A stretch of DNA of 64,000 nt from Massilia oculi (GTDB lineage: Bacteria > Pseudomonadota > Gammaproteobacteria > Burkholderiales > Burkholderiaceae_D), in assembly GCF_003143515.1 (NCBI RefSeq), contig NZ_CP029343.1:4464001-4528000 (forward strand), given 5' to 3'. A model generated the notes under the pieces. It was given only the letters and a program-made list of their open reading frames with translations, did no database searches and was not told the origin of the DNA. This document shows positions 55,511 through 64,000 of this stretch, one piece after another. The translations under genes were made by a program, and so were the position numbers. The first letter of the stretch is position 1, and the number at the start of each line of letters is the position of its first letter.

Positions 55511-56155
55511 TCACGCCTTCAGTGGCGACAACAGGCGGTGTGCGACGGCATACTGCACCATCTCGGACAGCGAGCTCATGCCCATTTTCTGCATGATGCG
55601 GGTCTTGTGGGTGCTGACGGTTTTCACCGACAGGTGCAGGCCGTTGGCGATCTCGGTGATCGACTTGCCGCTGACCAGGAGCGAAAACACCTCGAATTCG
55701 CGGTCTGACAACTGCTTGTGCAACAATTGCTCGCTCGGCGCCATGATGTTCAGCGCCAATTGTTCGGCCACTTCGGTGCTGATGTAGGGACGCCCCGAGG
55801 CCACCTTGCGGATCGCCCCCACCAGCTGGGTGCCCGCGCTCTCCTTGGTGAGATAGCCCTGGGCGCCAGCCCGGATCGCGCGCACCGCGTACTGCTCTTC
55901 CTCGTGCATGGTCAGGATCAGGATGGCCAGCTTGGGCGCTTCGCTGCGCACCTGCCGGATCAGGTCGACGCCGCTGCGGCCGGGCATGGACAGGTCGAGC
56001 AGCAGCAGGTCGAAGCCGCCCTGGCGTACCAGCGACAATACTTCGAAGCCATTGGTGGCCTCGCCCACGATGTCGACTTCCTCGGCGCCGTCCAGGATGC
56101 GCTTGAGGCCCTCGCGCATGATCGTGTGGTCATCGGCGATGACGATTCTTACCAT
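55511..56155 (-). CDS. NarL/FixJ-family response regulator
   Basis: 214 aa. Receiver domain with the acidic pair in VIADDHTIMREGL, phospho-acceptor Asp54 in LLLLDLSMPGRSGVD and Lys in GYLTKESAG. C-terminal LuxR HTH in LSDREFEVFSLLVSGKSITEIANGLHLSVKTVSTHKTRI. No kinase is adjacent. Its position between a Fnr-type regulator and a universal stress protein gene suggests a role in low-oxygen or redox response, as for NarL-like regulators; this is inference. Confidence 0.92.
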   Translation of the reverse strand: MVRIVIADDHTIMREGLKRILDGAEEVDIVGEATNGFEVLSLVRQGGFDLLLLDLSMPGRSGVDLIRQVRSEAPKLAILILTMHEEEQYAVRAIRAGAQGYLTKESAGTQLVGAIRKVASGRPYISTEVAEQLALNIMAPSEQLLHKQLSDREFEVFSLLVSGKSITEIANGLHLSVKTVSTHKTRIMQKMGMSSLSEMVQYAVAHRLLSPLKA

Positions 56156-56247
56156 TATCGATTCCTCGAACCTGAAGCGGTTTCCTACGCAGGATCAGTC
56201 AAAAAACCATTGTAACTGTAAATACATGGGCGTAGGGAGGGGCGGGG

Positions 56248-56715
56248 TCAAGCAGCCGCCGGTTCGGCGATCAGGCGGTGCACCAGCACCGGCTTGGTCG
56301 TGTGCGACAACACCTTGTTGGTGACGCTGCCCAGCAGCAGCTGGTTCCAGCCACTGCGGCCGTGCGAGCCCATGAAGATCAGGTCGCAGCCTTCCCGCTC
56401 GGCGACGTCGACGATCTTGAGCGCCGCCGAATCGGAAAACGCCGTCATGCATTGGTACCGGAGATTCGCGCCGGCGCAGGAGCGCGTGATCTTGCCCATG
56501 TATTCCTCGCCCATGCGCCGCATCTGGGCGACGTATTCTTCTTCGCTGGGGTAGGAGGGCGGGATGATTTCGACGTAGACTGGGTACTGGTACTCGGGGG
56601 CGACGAACAGGGCCAGTACCTCGGCGCCCATCTGTTGCGCGAATTTGACGCCCGCGCAGGCGGTGTGCTGCGATACGGCCGAACCGTCGGTGGTGATCAG
56701 GATCTTGCGGTACAT
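56248..56715 (-). CDS. Universal stress protein, UspA family
   Basis: 155-aa ATP-binding type. It begins MYRKILITTDGSAVSQ and ends with the nucleotide motif GSHGRSGWNQLLLGSVTNKV (G-x2-G-x9-G-S). The start at 56715 follows an AGAGGAA SD seven bases upstream; a longer frame to 56802 is rejected. An FNR-like box lies upstream. It probably supports survival during oxygen or energy limitation. Confidence 0.9.
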   Translation of the reverse strand: MYRKILITTDGSAVSQHTACAGVKFAQQMGAEVLALFVAPEYQYPVYVEIIPPSYPSEEEYVAQMRRMGEEYMGKITRSCAGANLRYQCMTAFSDSAALKIVDVAEREGCDLIFMGSHGRSGWNQLLLGSVTNKVLSHTTKPVLVHRLIAEPAAA

Positions 56716-56788
56716 GATGGTTCCTCTTGGGTGGCCATGCACATTCAGATGATTCAGTGCAGGATGGCGATTTCTGAGACGCAAACAG

Positions 56789-56802
56789 TTGAGTTCCATC
56801 AA
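56789..56802. promoter_or_regulatory. FNR/ANR-like box upstream of the universal stress gene
   Basis: TTGAG-TTCC-ATCAA matches the FNR consensus TTGAT-N4-ATCAA at 9 of 10 positions. Its centre is about 80 bases before the USP start codon. No clear -10 was recognised downstream. Confidence 0.5.
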
Positions 56803-56960
56803 ATGAACGCAACCGGCTGCGATGCGACACTAACCTTGGAAAACTGACCTGCGATTACAAAATACAACACCGAGCTTATAAAAAGCATCAGGAACACCCT
56901 GTTTTAATTGTCGCGGAATTAAGTTTCCCTGTCCATTTTGTTGCATTGCCTTCTCTGAGA

Positions 56961-56989
56961 TTTACCTACGGCAACCACACTGCTACACT
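56961..56989 (+). promoter_or_regulatory. Candidate promoter of cheZA
   Basis: TTTACC (56961-56966), 17-base spacer and TACACT (56984-56989), each four of six to sigma-70 consensus. A sigma-28 flagellar promoter was looked for and not found. The region 56803-56960 is AT-richer and holds nothing else recognisable. Confidence 0.35.
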
Positions 56990-57102
56990 CGCTTCAATTA
57001 CTCCACCGAAACTTAAACGGCCGAAACGGCCTGGTGGACGCACCAGAACCCCCGGATTGCAGAGCTGATTGCTCATTTATACATTATGGAGAAGCAGGGA
57101 TT

Positions 57103-57975
57103 ATGACCGACGCCGCTGACGATTTCGACGCACTATTCGAGGAAGTGGCGGCGCAGCGCACCAGCGCACCGCCTGGCCCTGCCGCCGCGGACGAGCCAGC
57201 CCCGGCCGCGAGCAACGACGAGGACGACCTGGAATCCCTGTTCGACCAGGTGTCTTCCACCGCCGCCCCGGCGGTCGCCGCCGTGGCTGCCACCGCCGCC
57301 GTCGCCACCGTGGCGCCGGCCGCTGCCGCGCCAGCCGCGGGTGCGCAGGCCGAGGAAGGCCACGAAGGCGGCATGTTCGAACGCCTGGGCGGCATCGTCC
57401 GCCTGCTGCACGACTCGCTGCGCGAGCTGGGCTACGACAGGGCGCTGACCGAGGCTTCGTCGCAGATCGTCGACGCCCAGGATCGCCTGGAATACGTCGC
57501 CACCCTGACCGAACAGGCCGCCAACAAGGTGCTCAACACCCTGGACGAGGGCATGCCGGCGCAGGACCTGCTGCAAAAGCAGGCCAAGGACATGGAAACC
57601 CGCTGGGCCGACCTGTTTGAAGGCAAGCTGAGCCTGGACGAATTCAAGGCCCTGGCCGGCGATTCGCGCCAGTTCGCTGCGCTCGTCAACGAAGCAACCG
57701 AAGCCGAACGCGCACGTCTGCTCGAGATCATGATGGCCCAGGACTTCCAGGACATCACCGGCCAGCTGATCAAGAAGGTTGTCAAGATCACGCAGACCGT
57801 CGAGAGCGAGCTGGCCCAGCTGCTGCGCGACAATGCGCCTCCGGACATCAAGGAAAAGCTGGCCAAGAAGGAACAGCCAGCGGCTCCCGCGCCGCTGATG
57901 CAAGGCCCGTCGGTGCCGGAAGCGGCGCTGAACCAGGACAATGTTGACGATCTTCTTGCCGATCTGGGATTCTAA
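57103..57975 (+). CDS. cheZ: Protein phosphatase CheZ
   Basis: Dephosphorylates CheY-P in chemotaxis. 290 aa. Start at 57103 (MTDAADDFDALFEEV). An acidic and Ala/Pro-rich N-terminal extension of about 90 residues precedes the helical hairpin. The catalytic motif IMMAQDFQDITGQLIKKV contains the Asp and Gln of CheZ. The C-terminus QDNVDDLLADLGF is the conserved CheY-binding tail. It shares one base with the cheA start (TAATG). Confidence 0.92.
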   Translation: MTDAADDFDALFEEVAAQRTSAPPGPAAADEPAPAASNDEDDLESLFDQVSSTAAPAVAAVAATAAVATVAPAAAAPAAGAQAEEGHEGGMFERLGGIVRLLHDSLRELGYDRALTEASSQIVDAQDRLEYVATLTEQAANKVLNTLDEGMPAQDLLQKQAKDMETRWADLFEGKLSLDEFKALAGDSRQFAALVNEATEAERARLLEIMMAQDFQDITGQLIKKVVKITQTVESELAQLLRDNAPPDIKEKLAKKEQPAAPAPLMQGPSVPEAALNQDNVDDLLADLGF

Positions 57976-59873
57976 TGGACGATATGCTGAAGGATTTCGT
58001 CGTCGAGGCGATGGATCTGGCGGTAAACGTAGAAGAGCACCTGCTGCGCCTCGAACGCGACCCCGATAACAAGGAAACGCTGAACGCGGTGTTCCGGTCT
58101 TTCCACACGATCAAGGGCGGCGCCGGTTTCATGGGCCTGCCTGCGCTGGTGGCGGCCTGTCACCTGACCGAGAACCTGTTCGATGCGCTGCGCACCGGCG
58201 CCGCGCCGGTGACGCCGCTCGCGATCGAGGCGGCGCTGCAGGCGTCCGGTTTCGTGGCCGACCAGCTCGGCGACCTGAACAACGGCACGCCGCCGGAAGG
58301 CCTGGCGCAGATGCCTGGCGACCTCGAGCGCATCCTGATGGACGCGATCGAAGGCAAGGACAGCGCCCCTGCTGCGGCTGTTGCCGCACCCGCGCCCGCT
58401 GCTGCGCCGGCGCCGGCCGCCGCGGCGGTGGCTGCAGTTGTCCCCGAGGCCGCGCCTGCCGCCGCCGGCGAGGACGGCCTGGACTGGACCGGCATGTACA
58501 ACGCCGTGGTCCCGGCCGCGAACGCGATCGCCGCGACCGCGGCCGCTCCTGCCGTGGCCCCGGCCGCCGATCCGGGTGCCGCCGCCGCGCCGGTCGCCGC
58601 AGCCGCCCCTGCCGCCGCAGCGCCCGCCGCCAGGAACTGGGACGGCGTCGAGCGCCGTACCGAGAACAAGCCTGCCGCCGCCGCACCGGCCAAGGACGAA
58701 AGCATCCGTATCGACGCGGTCAAGCTCGACGCGCTGCTCGAAGTGGCCGGCGAGTCGGTGCAGGCCGCCAACCAGGCCGCGGTGCTGCTGGAGCGCCTGC
58801 AGCAGTTCAAGTTCGAAGGCCAGGCCGCGGTGCTGATCGCCACGCTCACCGAGACCCTGGAGCGCGCCTCGCGCTACTCGGCCGAGCTGCAGCGCGCCAC
58901 GCTCGCGACCCGCATGCAGCCGGTCGGCCGTCTGTTCCAGAAATTCCCGCGCCTGGTGCGCGAACTGGCGAAAGACCTCGGCAAGGACGTCGAACTGACC
59001 ATCGAAGGCGCCGAGACCGAAGTCGACCGCGTGGTGGTGGACAGCCTGTACGATCCGCTGGTGCACATGCTGCGTAACGCGCTGGACCACGGTGTCGAAT
59101 CGCCCGAAGAACGCGTCGCCAATGGCAAGCCGGCCAAGGCCTTCATCCTGCTGAAAGCCTGGCAAGAGGCCAACAGCGTCATGATCGTGCTGCAGGACGA
59201 CGGCAAGGGCATGGACCCGGTCAAGCTGCGCAAGAAGGCGGTCGACAAGGGCCTGATCGGCGAGAACGGCGCCCAGAGCGACGAAGACGCGTATCAGCTC
59301 GTGTTCCTGCCGGGCTTCTCGACCAAGGAAGTGGCTTCCTCGGTGTCGGGCCGCGGCGTCGGCATGGACGTCGTGAAGACGGCGGTCGAGAAGAACCGCG
59401 GCGCAATCCGCATCGAATCCTCGCTGGGCAAGGGCACGCGCTTCGCGATCCGCCTGCCGATCGAGCTGTCGATCGTGCCGACCATGCTGGTGTCGACCTC
59501 GGGCGCGCAACTGGCGCTGCCGATGGCCGTCGTCGAGCGCGTGGTCGAGCTGCCGGACGATTTCGCCTGTGTCGGCGGCGCCCCGGTGCTGAAGGACCAG
59601 GGCCGCCCGCTACCGGTGCGTTCGCTGGCGCTGGCGCTGGGCTACGAGGCCGCTTCCGAGAAGGTCGGCATCGTCATCAACGCGCCGCAACCGTACATCC
59701 TGGCGATGGAAGCGGTGGACGGCACGGCCGACCTGGTGATCAAGCCGATGACCGCGCTGACGGTCGAAGGCATCACCGGTACGGCGCGCTCGGCCGAGGG
59801 CGAGCTGGTGCTGGTGGTGGGCCTGTCGTTCCTGATGGATGGTTGCCGCAGCAGCGTGCGTCTGGCTGCATAA
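57975..59873 (+). CDS. cheA: Chemotaxis histidine kinase CheA, no P2 domain visible
   Basis: 632 aa. HPt (P1) with phospho-His44 in FRSFHTIKGGAGFMG, then an Ala/Pro-rich linker of about 100 residues containing NWDGVERR, then P3 dimerisation (IRIDAVKLDALLEVAGESV), P4 kinase (HMLRNALDHGVESPEER, LQDDGKGMDP, GRGVGMDVVKTAVEKN) and P5 CheW-like domain. The CheY/CheB-docking P2 domain is not seen between P1 and P3. No cheW, cheY or receptor gene adjoins it. Confidence 0.93.
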   Translation: MDDMLKDFVVEAMDLAVNVEEHLLRLERDPDNKETLNAVFRSFHTIKGGAGFMGLPALVAACHLTENLFDALRTGAAPVTPLAIEAALQASGFVADQLGDLNNGTPPEGLAQMPGDLERILMDAIEGKDSAPAAAVAAPAPAAAPAPAAAAVAAVVPEAAPAAAGEDGLDWTGMYNAVVPAANAIAATAAAPAVAPAADPGAAAAPVAAAAPAAAAPAARNWDGVERRTENKPAAAAPAKDESIRIDAVKLDALLEVAGESVQAANQAAVLLERLQQFKFEGQAAVLIATLTETLERASRYSAELQRATLATRMQPVGRLFQKFPRLVRELAKDLGKDVELTIEGAETEVDRVVVDSLYDPLVHMLRNALDHGVESPEERVANGKPAKAFILLKAWQEANSVMIVLQDDGKGMDPVKLRKKAVDKGLIGENGAQSDEDAYQLVFLPGFSTKEVASSVSGRGVGMDVVKTAVEKNRGAIRIESSLGKGTRFAIRLPIELSIVPTMLVSTSGAQLALPMAVVERVVELPDDFACVGGAPVLKDQGRPLPVRSLALALGYEAASEKVGIVINAPQPYILAMEAVDGTADLVIKPMTALTVEGITGTARSAEGELVLVVGLSFLMDGCRSSVRLAA

Positions 59874-59912
59874 AAAGCAACGCTGTTCGCCGCTTGCGCC
59901 AAAAGCGCAGAC

Positions 59913-59945
59913 AAAAGCCTGTGTTTGTGACACAGGCTTTTTTTA
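59913..59945 (+). terminator. Rho-independent terminator of cheZA
   Basis: AAAAGCCTGTG (59913-59923) pairs with CACAGGCTTTT (59931-59941) around TTTGTGA and continues as a T run. Confidence 0.9.
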
Positions 59946-60108
59946 TTTGCATATACCAAAATCCTTGCAAATATTATTTGCCACGTGGTAAGGTCGTTGG
60001 CATAAACGTGCGTCGCCCCGGCTTGGTGCGGCACTGCACAATTATGGCATAATCGAAAACCCGGTCTCGACAGGCCGTGCACCATCTCACCGCAACACTG
60101 GATCGACC

Positions 60109-61509
60109 ATGCAAAAAACGCTCTACGACAAACTCTGGGATTCCCATGTCGTGCGTGCCGACGCCGATGGCACCACCGTCCTCTATATCGACCGCCACCT
60201 GGTGCACGAAGTCACCAGCCCGCAAGCCTTCGACGGCCTGCGCGAAGCGGGCCGTGGACTATGGCGCGTGTCCGCGAACCTGGCCGTGGCCGACCACAAC
60301 GTGCCGACCACCGACCGCGCGCAAGGCATTGCCGACCCGACCTCGCGCCTGCAGGTCGAGACGCTCGACGCCAACACCAAGGCCTTCGGCCTGACCTATT
60401 TCGACATGAACGACAAGCGCCAGGGCATCGTGCACGTGATCGGGCCGGAGCAGGGCGCGACCCTGCCGGGCATGACCGTCGTCTGCGGCGATTCGCACAC
60501 CTCGACCCACGGCGCCTTCGGCTGCCTGGCGCACGGCATCGGCACCTCGGAAGTCGAGCACGTGCTGGCCACGCAAACGCTGCTGGCCAAGAAATCGAAA
60601 TCGATGCTGGTCAAGGTCGAGGGCGCGCTGAACCCCGGCGTCACCGCCAAGGACATCGTGCTGGCCGTGATCGGCAAGATCGGCACCGCCGGCGGCACCG
60701 GCTACGCGATCGAATTCGGCGGCTCGACCATCCGCGCACTGTCGATGGAGGGCCGCATGACGGTCTGTAATATGGCGATCGAAGCGGGCGCCCGCGCCGG
60801 CATGGTGGCGGTCGACGACACCACGATCGCCTACGTCAAGGACCGTCCGCTCTCGCCCAAGGGCGAGCAGTGGGAGCAAGCCGTCGCCTACTGGCGCACC
60901 CTGCACACGGATGAAGGCGCGGCCTTCGACACCGTGGTCGAACTCGACGCGAAAGACATCCAGCCGCAAGTCACCTGGGGCACGTCGCCCGAAATGGTCA
61001 CCGCGATCGACGGCCGCGTGCCCGACCCGCAAAACGAAGCCGACCCGGTGCGCCGCGGCGCGATCGAGAAGGCGCTGGCCTATATGGACCTGGCGCCGAA
61101 TACCCCGATCGACGCCATCGCGATCGACAAGGTGTTCATCGGCTCGTGCACCAATTCGCGCATCGAAGACCTGCGCGCCGCCGCCGAGGTGGTGCGCGGA
61201 CGGCATCGCGCCGCCAACGTCAAGCTGGCCATGGTGGTGCCGGGTTCGGGCCTGGTCAAGGAACAGGCCGAGCGCGAAGGGCTGGACCGCATCTTCGTCG
61301 ATGCCGGTTTCGAATGGCGCGAGCCGGGCTGCTCGATGTGCCTGGCGATGAATGCCGACCGCCTGGAGCCGGGCGAGCGCTGCGCCTCGACTTCGAACCG
61401 CAACTTCGAAGGCCGCCAGGGCCAGGGCGGACGCACCCACCTGGTGTCGCCGGCGATGGCGGCGGCGGCGGGCATTGCCGGGCGCTTTGTCGACGTACGC
61501 GCGCTCTGA
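60109..61509 (+). CDS. leuC: 3-isopropylmalate dehydratase large subunit
   Basis: Aconitase-family enzyme isomerising 2- to 3-isopropylmalate in leucine synthesis, with LeuD. 466 aa. Substrate-site [14 protein letters not shown] and 4Fe-4S cysteines in [13 protein letters not shown] and GCSMCLAMN are present. A CATAAT at 60048-60053 may be its -10. The leu genes follow in one direction. Confidence 0.97.
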   Translation: MQKTLYDKLWDSHVVRADADGTTVLYIDRHLVHEVTSPQAFDGLREAGRGLWRVSANLAVADHNVPTTDRAQGIADPTSRLQVETLDANTKAFGLTYFDMNDKRQGIVHVIGPEQGATLPGMTVVCGDSHTSTHGAFGCLAHGIGTSEVEHVLATQTLLAKKSKSMLVKVEGALNPGVTAKDIVLAVIGKIGTAGGTGYAIEFGGSTIRALSMEGRMTVCNMAIEAGARAGMVAVDDTTIAYVKDRPLSPKGEQWEQAVAYWRTLHTDEGAAFDTVVELDAKDIQPQVTWGTSPEMVTAIDGRVPDPQNEADPVRRGAIEKALAYMDLAPNTPIDAIAIDKVFIGSCTNSRIEDLRAAAEVVRGRHRAANVKLAMVVPGSGLVKEQAEREGLDRIFVDAGFEWREPGCSMCLAMNADRLEPGERCASTSNRNFEGRQGQGGRTHLVSPAMAAAAGIAGRFVDVRAL

Positions 61510-61552
61510 TGCGTTAACCGGACACGACCGTATATCAAGTAACAGGAAGATC

Positions 61553-61675
61553 ATGAAAAAAGTACTCGCACTGTCCCTCATTACTATTCTGCTGGCCGGC
61601 TGCAACACCATCTCGGGCATCGGCCGCGATGTGTCGAAAGTGGGCCAGGTCGTCACCAGCGCCGGCGGTAAATAA
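61553..61675 (+). CDS. Entericidin-like small lipoprotein
   Basis: A 40-aa lipoprotein: signal MKKVLALSLITILLAGC with lipobox Cys17 and mature part NTISGIGRDVSKVGQVV, the entericidin A/B pattern of an amphipathic membrane-active peptide. SD AGGA at 61544-61547. It sits between leuC and leuD, a location I recall from other Burkholderiales. Role in this context unknown. Confidence 0.85.
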   Translation: MKKVLALSLITILLAGCNTISGIGRDVSKVGQVVTSAGGK

Positions 61676-61687
61676 ACAACCTTGGGT

Positions 61688-61703
61688 CCCCGCCTGCGCG
61701 GGG
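61688..61703. repeat. REP-like hairpin covering the leuD ribosome-binding region
   Basis: CCCCGC (61688-61693), loop CTGC, GCGGGG (61698-61703), embedded in the widespread proteobacterial intergenic sequence type GTCCCCGCCTGCGCGGGGAT. The only SD-like GGGGA before leuD (61700-61704) is in its 3' arm. Confidence 0.55.
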
Positions 61704-61713
61704 ATGACGTTAA

Positions 61714-62361
61714 ATGGATAAATTCACCGTACACCAGGGAGTGGTGGCGCCGCTCGACCGCGCCAATGTCGATACCGACGCCATCATCCCGAAGCAGTTC
61801 CTGAAATCGATCCGCCGCACCGGCTTCGGTCCGAACCTGTTCGACGAGTGGCGTTACCTGGATCACGGCGAGCCGGGCCAGGATTGCAGTACGCGCCCGG
61901 TCAATCCGGATTTCGTGCTGAACCAGCCGCGCTACGCCGGCGCCTCGATCCTCCTGGCGCGCAAGAACTTCGGCTGCGGTTCCTCGCGCGAGCACGCGCC
62001 GTGGGCGCTGCAACAGTATGGTTTCCGCGCCGTGGTCGCGCCGAGCTTCGCCGACATCTTCTTCAACAACTGCTTCAAGATCGGCCTGCTGCCGATCGCG
62101 CTTTCGGAAGAAGAAGTCGAAGCGCTGTTCCAGGCGGTCGAAGCCAATGAAGGCTTCCAGCTCGTGATCGACCTCGAGCAGCAGCGTATCGGCACGCAGG
62201 ATGGCAGCCTGTCGTTCAAATTCGCCATCGACGAGTTCCGCAAATATTGCCTGCTGAACGGCCTGGACGACATCGGCCTGACCCTGCGCCATGCGGACGC
62301 GATCCGCGCCTTCGAGCAACGCCACGTCGCGGCCCAGCCGTGGCTCGCCAACACCATCTGA
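61714..62361 (+). CDS. leuD: 3-isopropylmalate dehydratase small subunit
   Basis: Swivelling subunit partner of LeuC. 215 aa. Begins [20 protein letters not shown]; has the family features [14 protein letters not shown] and [20 protein letters not shown]. Ends 13 bases before leuB. Confidence 0.97.
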   Translation: MDKFTVHQGVVAPLDRANVDTDAIIPKQFLKSIRRTGFGPNLFDEWRYLDHGEPGQDCSTRPVNPDFVLNQPRYAGASILLARKNFGCGSSREHAPWALQQYGFRAVVAPSFADIFFNNCFKIGLLPIALSEEEVEALFQAVEANEGFQLVIDLEQQRIGTQDGSLSFKFAIDEFRKYCLLNGLDDIGLTLRHADAIRAFEQRHVAAQPWLANTI

Positions 62362-62374
62362 AGAAAGCAGCTGA

Positions 62375-63445
62375 ATGAAAATCGCGATCCTGCCGGGTGA
62401 CGGCATCGGCCCGGAGATCACCGCGCAAGCAGTGAAGGTATTGAACGCCCTCGGCGAATCGTTCGAGATGGAAAGCGCGGAAGTCGGCGGCGCCGGCTAC
62501 GCGGCCCACGGCCATCCGCTGCCGGAAGGCACCCTGAAACTGGCGAAGGAAGCCGACGCGGTGCTGTTCGGCGCCGTCGGCGACTACAAGTACGACACGC
62601 TCGAGCGCGCGCTGCGTCCGGAACAGGCCATCCTCGGCCTGCGCCGCGAGTTAAACCTGTTCGCCAACCTGCGTCCGGCGATCCTGTACCCGGAACTGGC
62701 GGGCGCCTCGACCCTCAAGCCCGAGGTCGTCTCTGGCCTGGACATCCTGATCATCCGCGAACTGACGGGCGACATCTATTTCGGCAAGCCGCGCGGCGTG
62801 CGCGAATGCCCGGACGGCCCGTTCAAGGGCCAGCGCGAGGGCTTCGACACCATGCGCTACGCCGAAGGCGAGATCCGCCGCATCGCCCACGTCGCCTTCC
62901 AGGCGGCGCGCAAGCGCGACAGGCGCGTGACCAGCGTCGACAAGGCCAATGTGCTGGAAACCTTCCAGTTCTGGCGCGACGTCGTCATCGACGTGCACAA
63001 GGAATACCAGGACGTCGCGCTCGAACACATGTATGTCGATAACGCGGCCATGCAGCTGGTTCGCGCGCCCAAGAAGTTCGACGTGATCGTTACTGGTAAT
63101 ATGTTCGGCGATATCCTGTCGGATGCCGCCGCGATGCTGACCGGTTCGATCGGCATGCTGCCCTCGGCCTCGCTCGACGCCGACAACAAAGGCCTGTACG
63201 AACCGTCGCACGGTTCGGCGCCCGACATCGCGGGGCAGGGCGTGGCCAATCCATTGGCGACGATCCTCTCAAGCGCGATGATGCTGCGCTTCTCGCTGGG
63301 CTTGACCGAACAGGCGGACCGCATCGAGACGGCAGTCAAGCGCGTGCTGGCGCAAGGGCTGCGCACGCCCGATATCCACGAAGCAGGGTCCACCAAAGTG
63401 GGCACCGAAGAGATGGGCAACGCGGTGGTCGCGGCGCTCGCATAA
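62375..63445 (+). CDS. leuB: 3-isopropylmalate dehydrogenase
   Basis: NAD-dependent oxidative decarboxylase of leucine synthesis. 356 aa. N-terminal [14 protein letters not shown], substrate Arg region [14 protein letters not shown], metal-binding Asp in [14 protein letters not shown] and the NAD loop [19 protein letters not shown] are all present. asd follows after 26 bases. Confidence 0.97.
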   Translation: MKIAILPGDGIGPEITAQAVKVLNALGESFEMESAEVGGAGYAAHGHPLPEGTLKLAKEADAVLFGAVGDYKYDTLERALRPEQAILGLRRELNLFANLRPAILYPELAGASTLKPEVVSGLDILIIRELTGDIYFGKPRGVRECPDGPFKGQREGFDTMRYAEGEIRRIAHVAFQAARKRDRRVTSVDKANVLETFQFWRDVVIDVHKEYQDVALEHMYVDNAAMQLVRAPKKFDVIVTGNMFGDILSDAAAMLTGSIGMLPSASLDADNKGLYEPSHGSAPDIAGQGVANPLATILSSAMMLRFSLGLTEQADRIETAVKRVLAQGLRTPDIHEAGSTKVGTEEMGNAVVAALA

Positions 63446-63471
63446 AATTTAGTCAACCCTGAGAGAAGATG

Positions 63472-64000
63472 ATGAAATTAGTAGGTCTGGTAGGTTGGCG
63501 CGGCATGGTCGGCTCGGTCCTCATGCAGCGCATGCAAGAGGAAGGCGATTTCGACCACATCGAGCCGGTGTTCTTCACCACCTCGAATCCTGGCGGCGCC
63601 GCGCCGAAGATGGCGAAAAACGAAACCACGCTGAAAAGCGCTACGGACATTACTGAACTGTCGAAATGCGAGATCATCATCTCCTGCCAGGGCGGCGACT
63701 ACACCAGCGAGGTGTTCCCGCAGCTGCGCGCGGCCGGCTGGAACGGCTACTGGATCGACGCCGCGTCGACCCTGCGCATGAACGATGACGCCGTCATCGT
63801 GCTGGATCCGGTCAACCGTTCGGTGATCGACGCCGCGCTGTCGAAAGGCGTGAAGAACTACATCGGCGGCAACTGCACCGTGTCGTGCATGCTGATCGGC
63901 CTGGGCGGCCTGTTCGAAGCCGGCCTGGTCGAGTGGATGACCTCCATGACCTATCAGGCGGCATCGGGCGGCGGCGCCCAGCACATGCGCGAACTGCTGA
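63472..64000 (+). CDS. asd: Aspartate-semialdehyde dehydrogenase, 3' end outside the window
   Basis: Reduces aspartyl-4-phosphate to aspartate semialdehyde for lysine, threonine and methionine. The visible N-terminal 176 residues begin [21 protein letters not shown] (NADP-binding) and contain the catalytic Cys in [11 protein letters not shown] and the start of the [11 protein letters not shown] motif. An in-frame ATG at 63469 is the alternative start. It supplies the substrate of DapA, encoded at the other end of the window. Confidence 0.95.
   Translation, partial: MKLVGLVGWRGMVGSVLMQRMQEEGDFDHIEPVFFTTSNPGGAAPKMAKNETTLKSATDITELSKCEIIISCQGGDYTSEVFPQLRAAGWNGYWIDAASTLRMNDDAVIVLDPVNRSVIDAALSKGVKNYIGGNCTVSCMLIGLGGLFEAGLVEWMTSMTYQAASGGGAQHMRELL

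Overview
The window looks like chromosomal DNA of a betaproteobacterium of the Oxalobacteraceae, most likely Massilia/Telluria or a close relative. This is an inference from uniformly high GC, the dapA-bamC pair, a leuC-entericidin-leuD-leuB-asd order, and a tandem pair of cyanophycin synthetases beside a DUF1854 protein and its ABC transporter. No rRNA, tRNA, CRISPR array, prophage or insertion sequence was seen. Both edges cut genes: a PHB-depolymerase-type esterase on the left and asd on the right.

Layout. 1-6.2 kb, plus strand: esterase, htpX, a YciO/Sua5-like protein, an M50 membrane protease, a methyltransferase, dapA and bamC. 6.2-12.7 kb, mostly minus: an Ala-rich lipoprotein, a hypothetical gene coupled to an L16 hydroxylase gene, a SlyD-like FKBP (plus), and mutS with a coupled exported protein. 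12.8-17.5 kb, minus: the proVWX glycine betaine/proline importer behind a near-consensus promoter with an inverted-repeat operator candidate, and an AraC regulator. 17.8-23.8 kb: a CPA2 cation/proton antiporter, a LysR regulator, pirin, a MoaF-like/SnoaL-like two-domain protein, a MaoC-like dehydratase and an isochorismatase-fold hydrolase.

23.9-31.7 kb is the most distinctive part: a cyanophycin locus. cphA and a truncated paralogue lie on the minus strand. Diverging from them are an ABC exporter-type protein with an N-terminal PH-like region and zinc ribbon, and a DUF1854 protein. The paralogue has lost the Mur-ligase P-loop lysine and its C-terminal lobe, so it resembles CphA2-type repolymerases.

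31.8-42.6 kb: a PNPOx-like protein, a glycosyltransferase, a short UvrA-like protein, and a four-gene signalling operon (CHASE3/GAF hybrid kinase with three receiver domains, CheR, CheB, receiver-kinase) in which each junction overlaps by four bases. 42.8-45.1 kb: ahpC-ahpF with an OxyR-type site. 45.9-53.4 kb: a DNA repair operon of a RecQ-like helicase plus the ligase-associated set (MBL exonuclease, ATP-dependent ligase, Lhr-type helicase, PdeM phosphoesterase). The Lhr gene is interrupted by a one-base deletion in a G run. 53.5-56.8 kb: an exported protein, an FNR-family regulator lacking the Fe-S cysteines, a NarL-type response regulator and a universal stress protein preceded by an FNR-like box. 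57.1-59.9 kb: cheZ-cheA. 60.1-64 kb: leuC, an entericidin-like peptide, leuD, leuB and asd (partial).

Starts were moved from the longest frame to the start supported by Shine-Dalgarno (SD) spacing or family N-termini where this mattered (for example proV, proW, the UspA gene, cheZ and the LysR gene).
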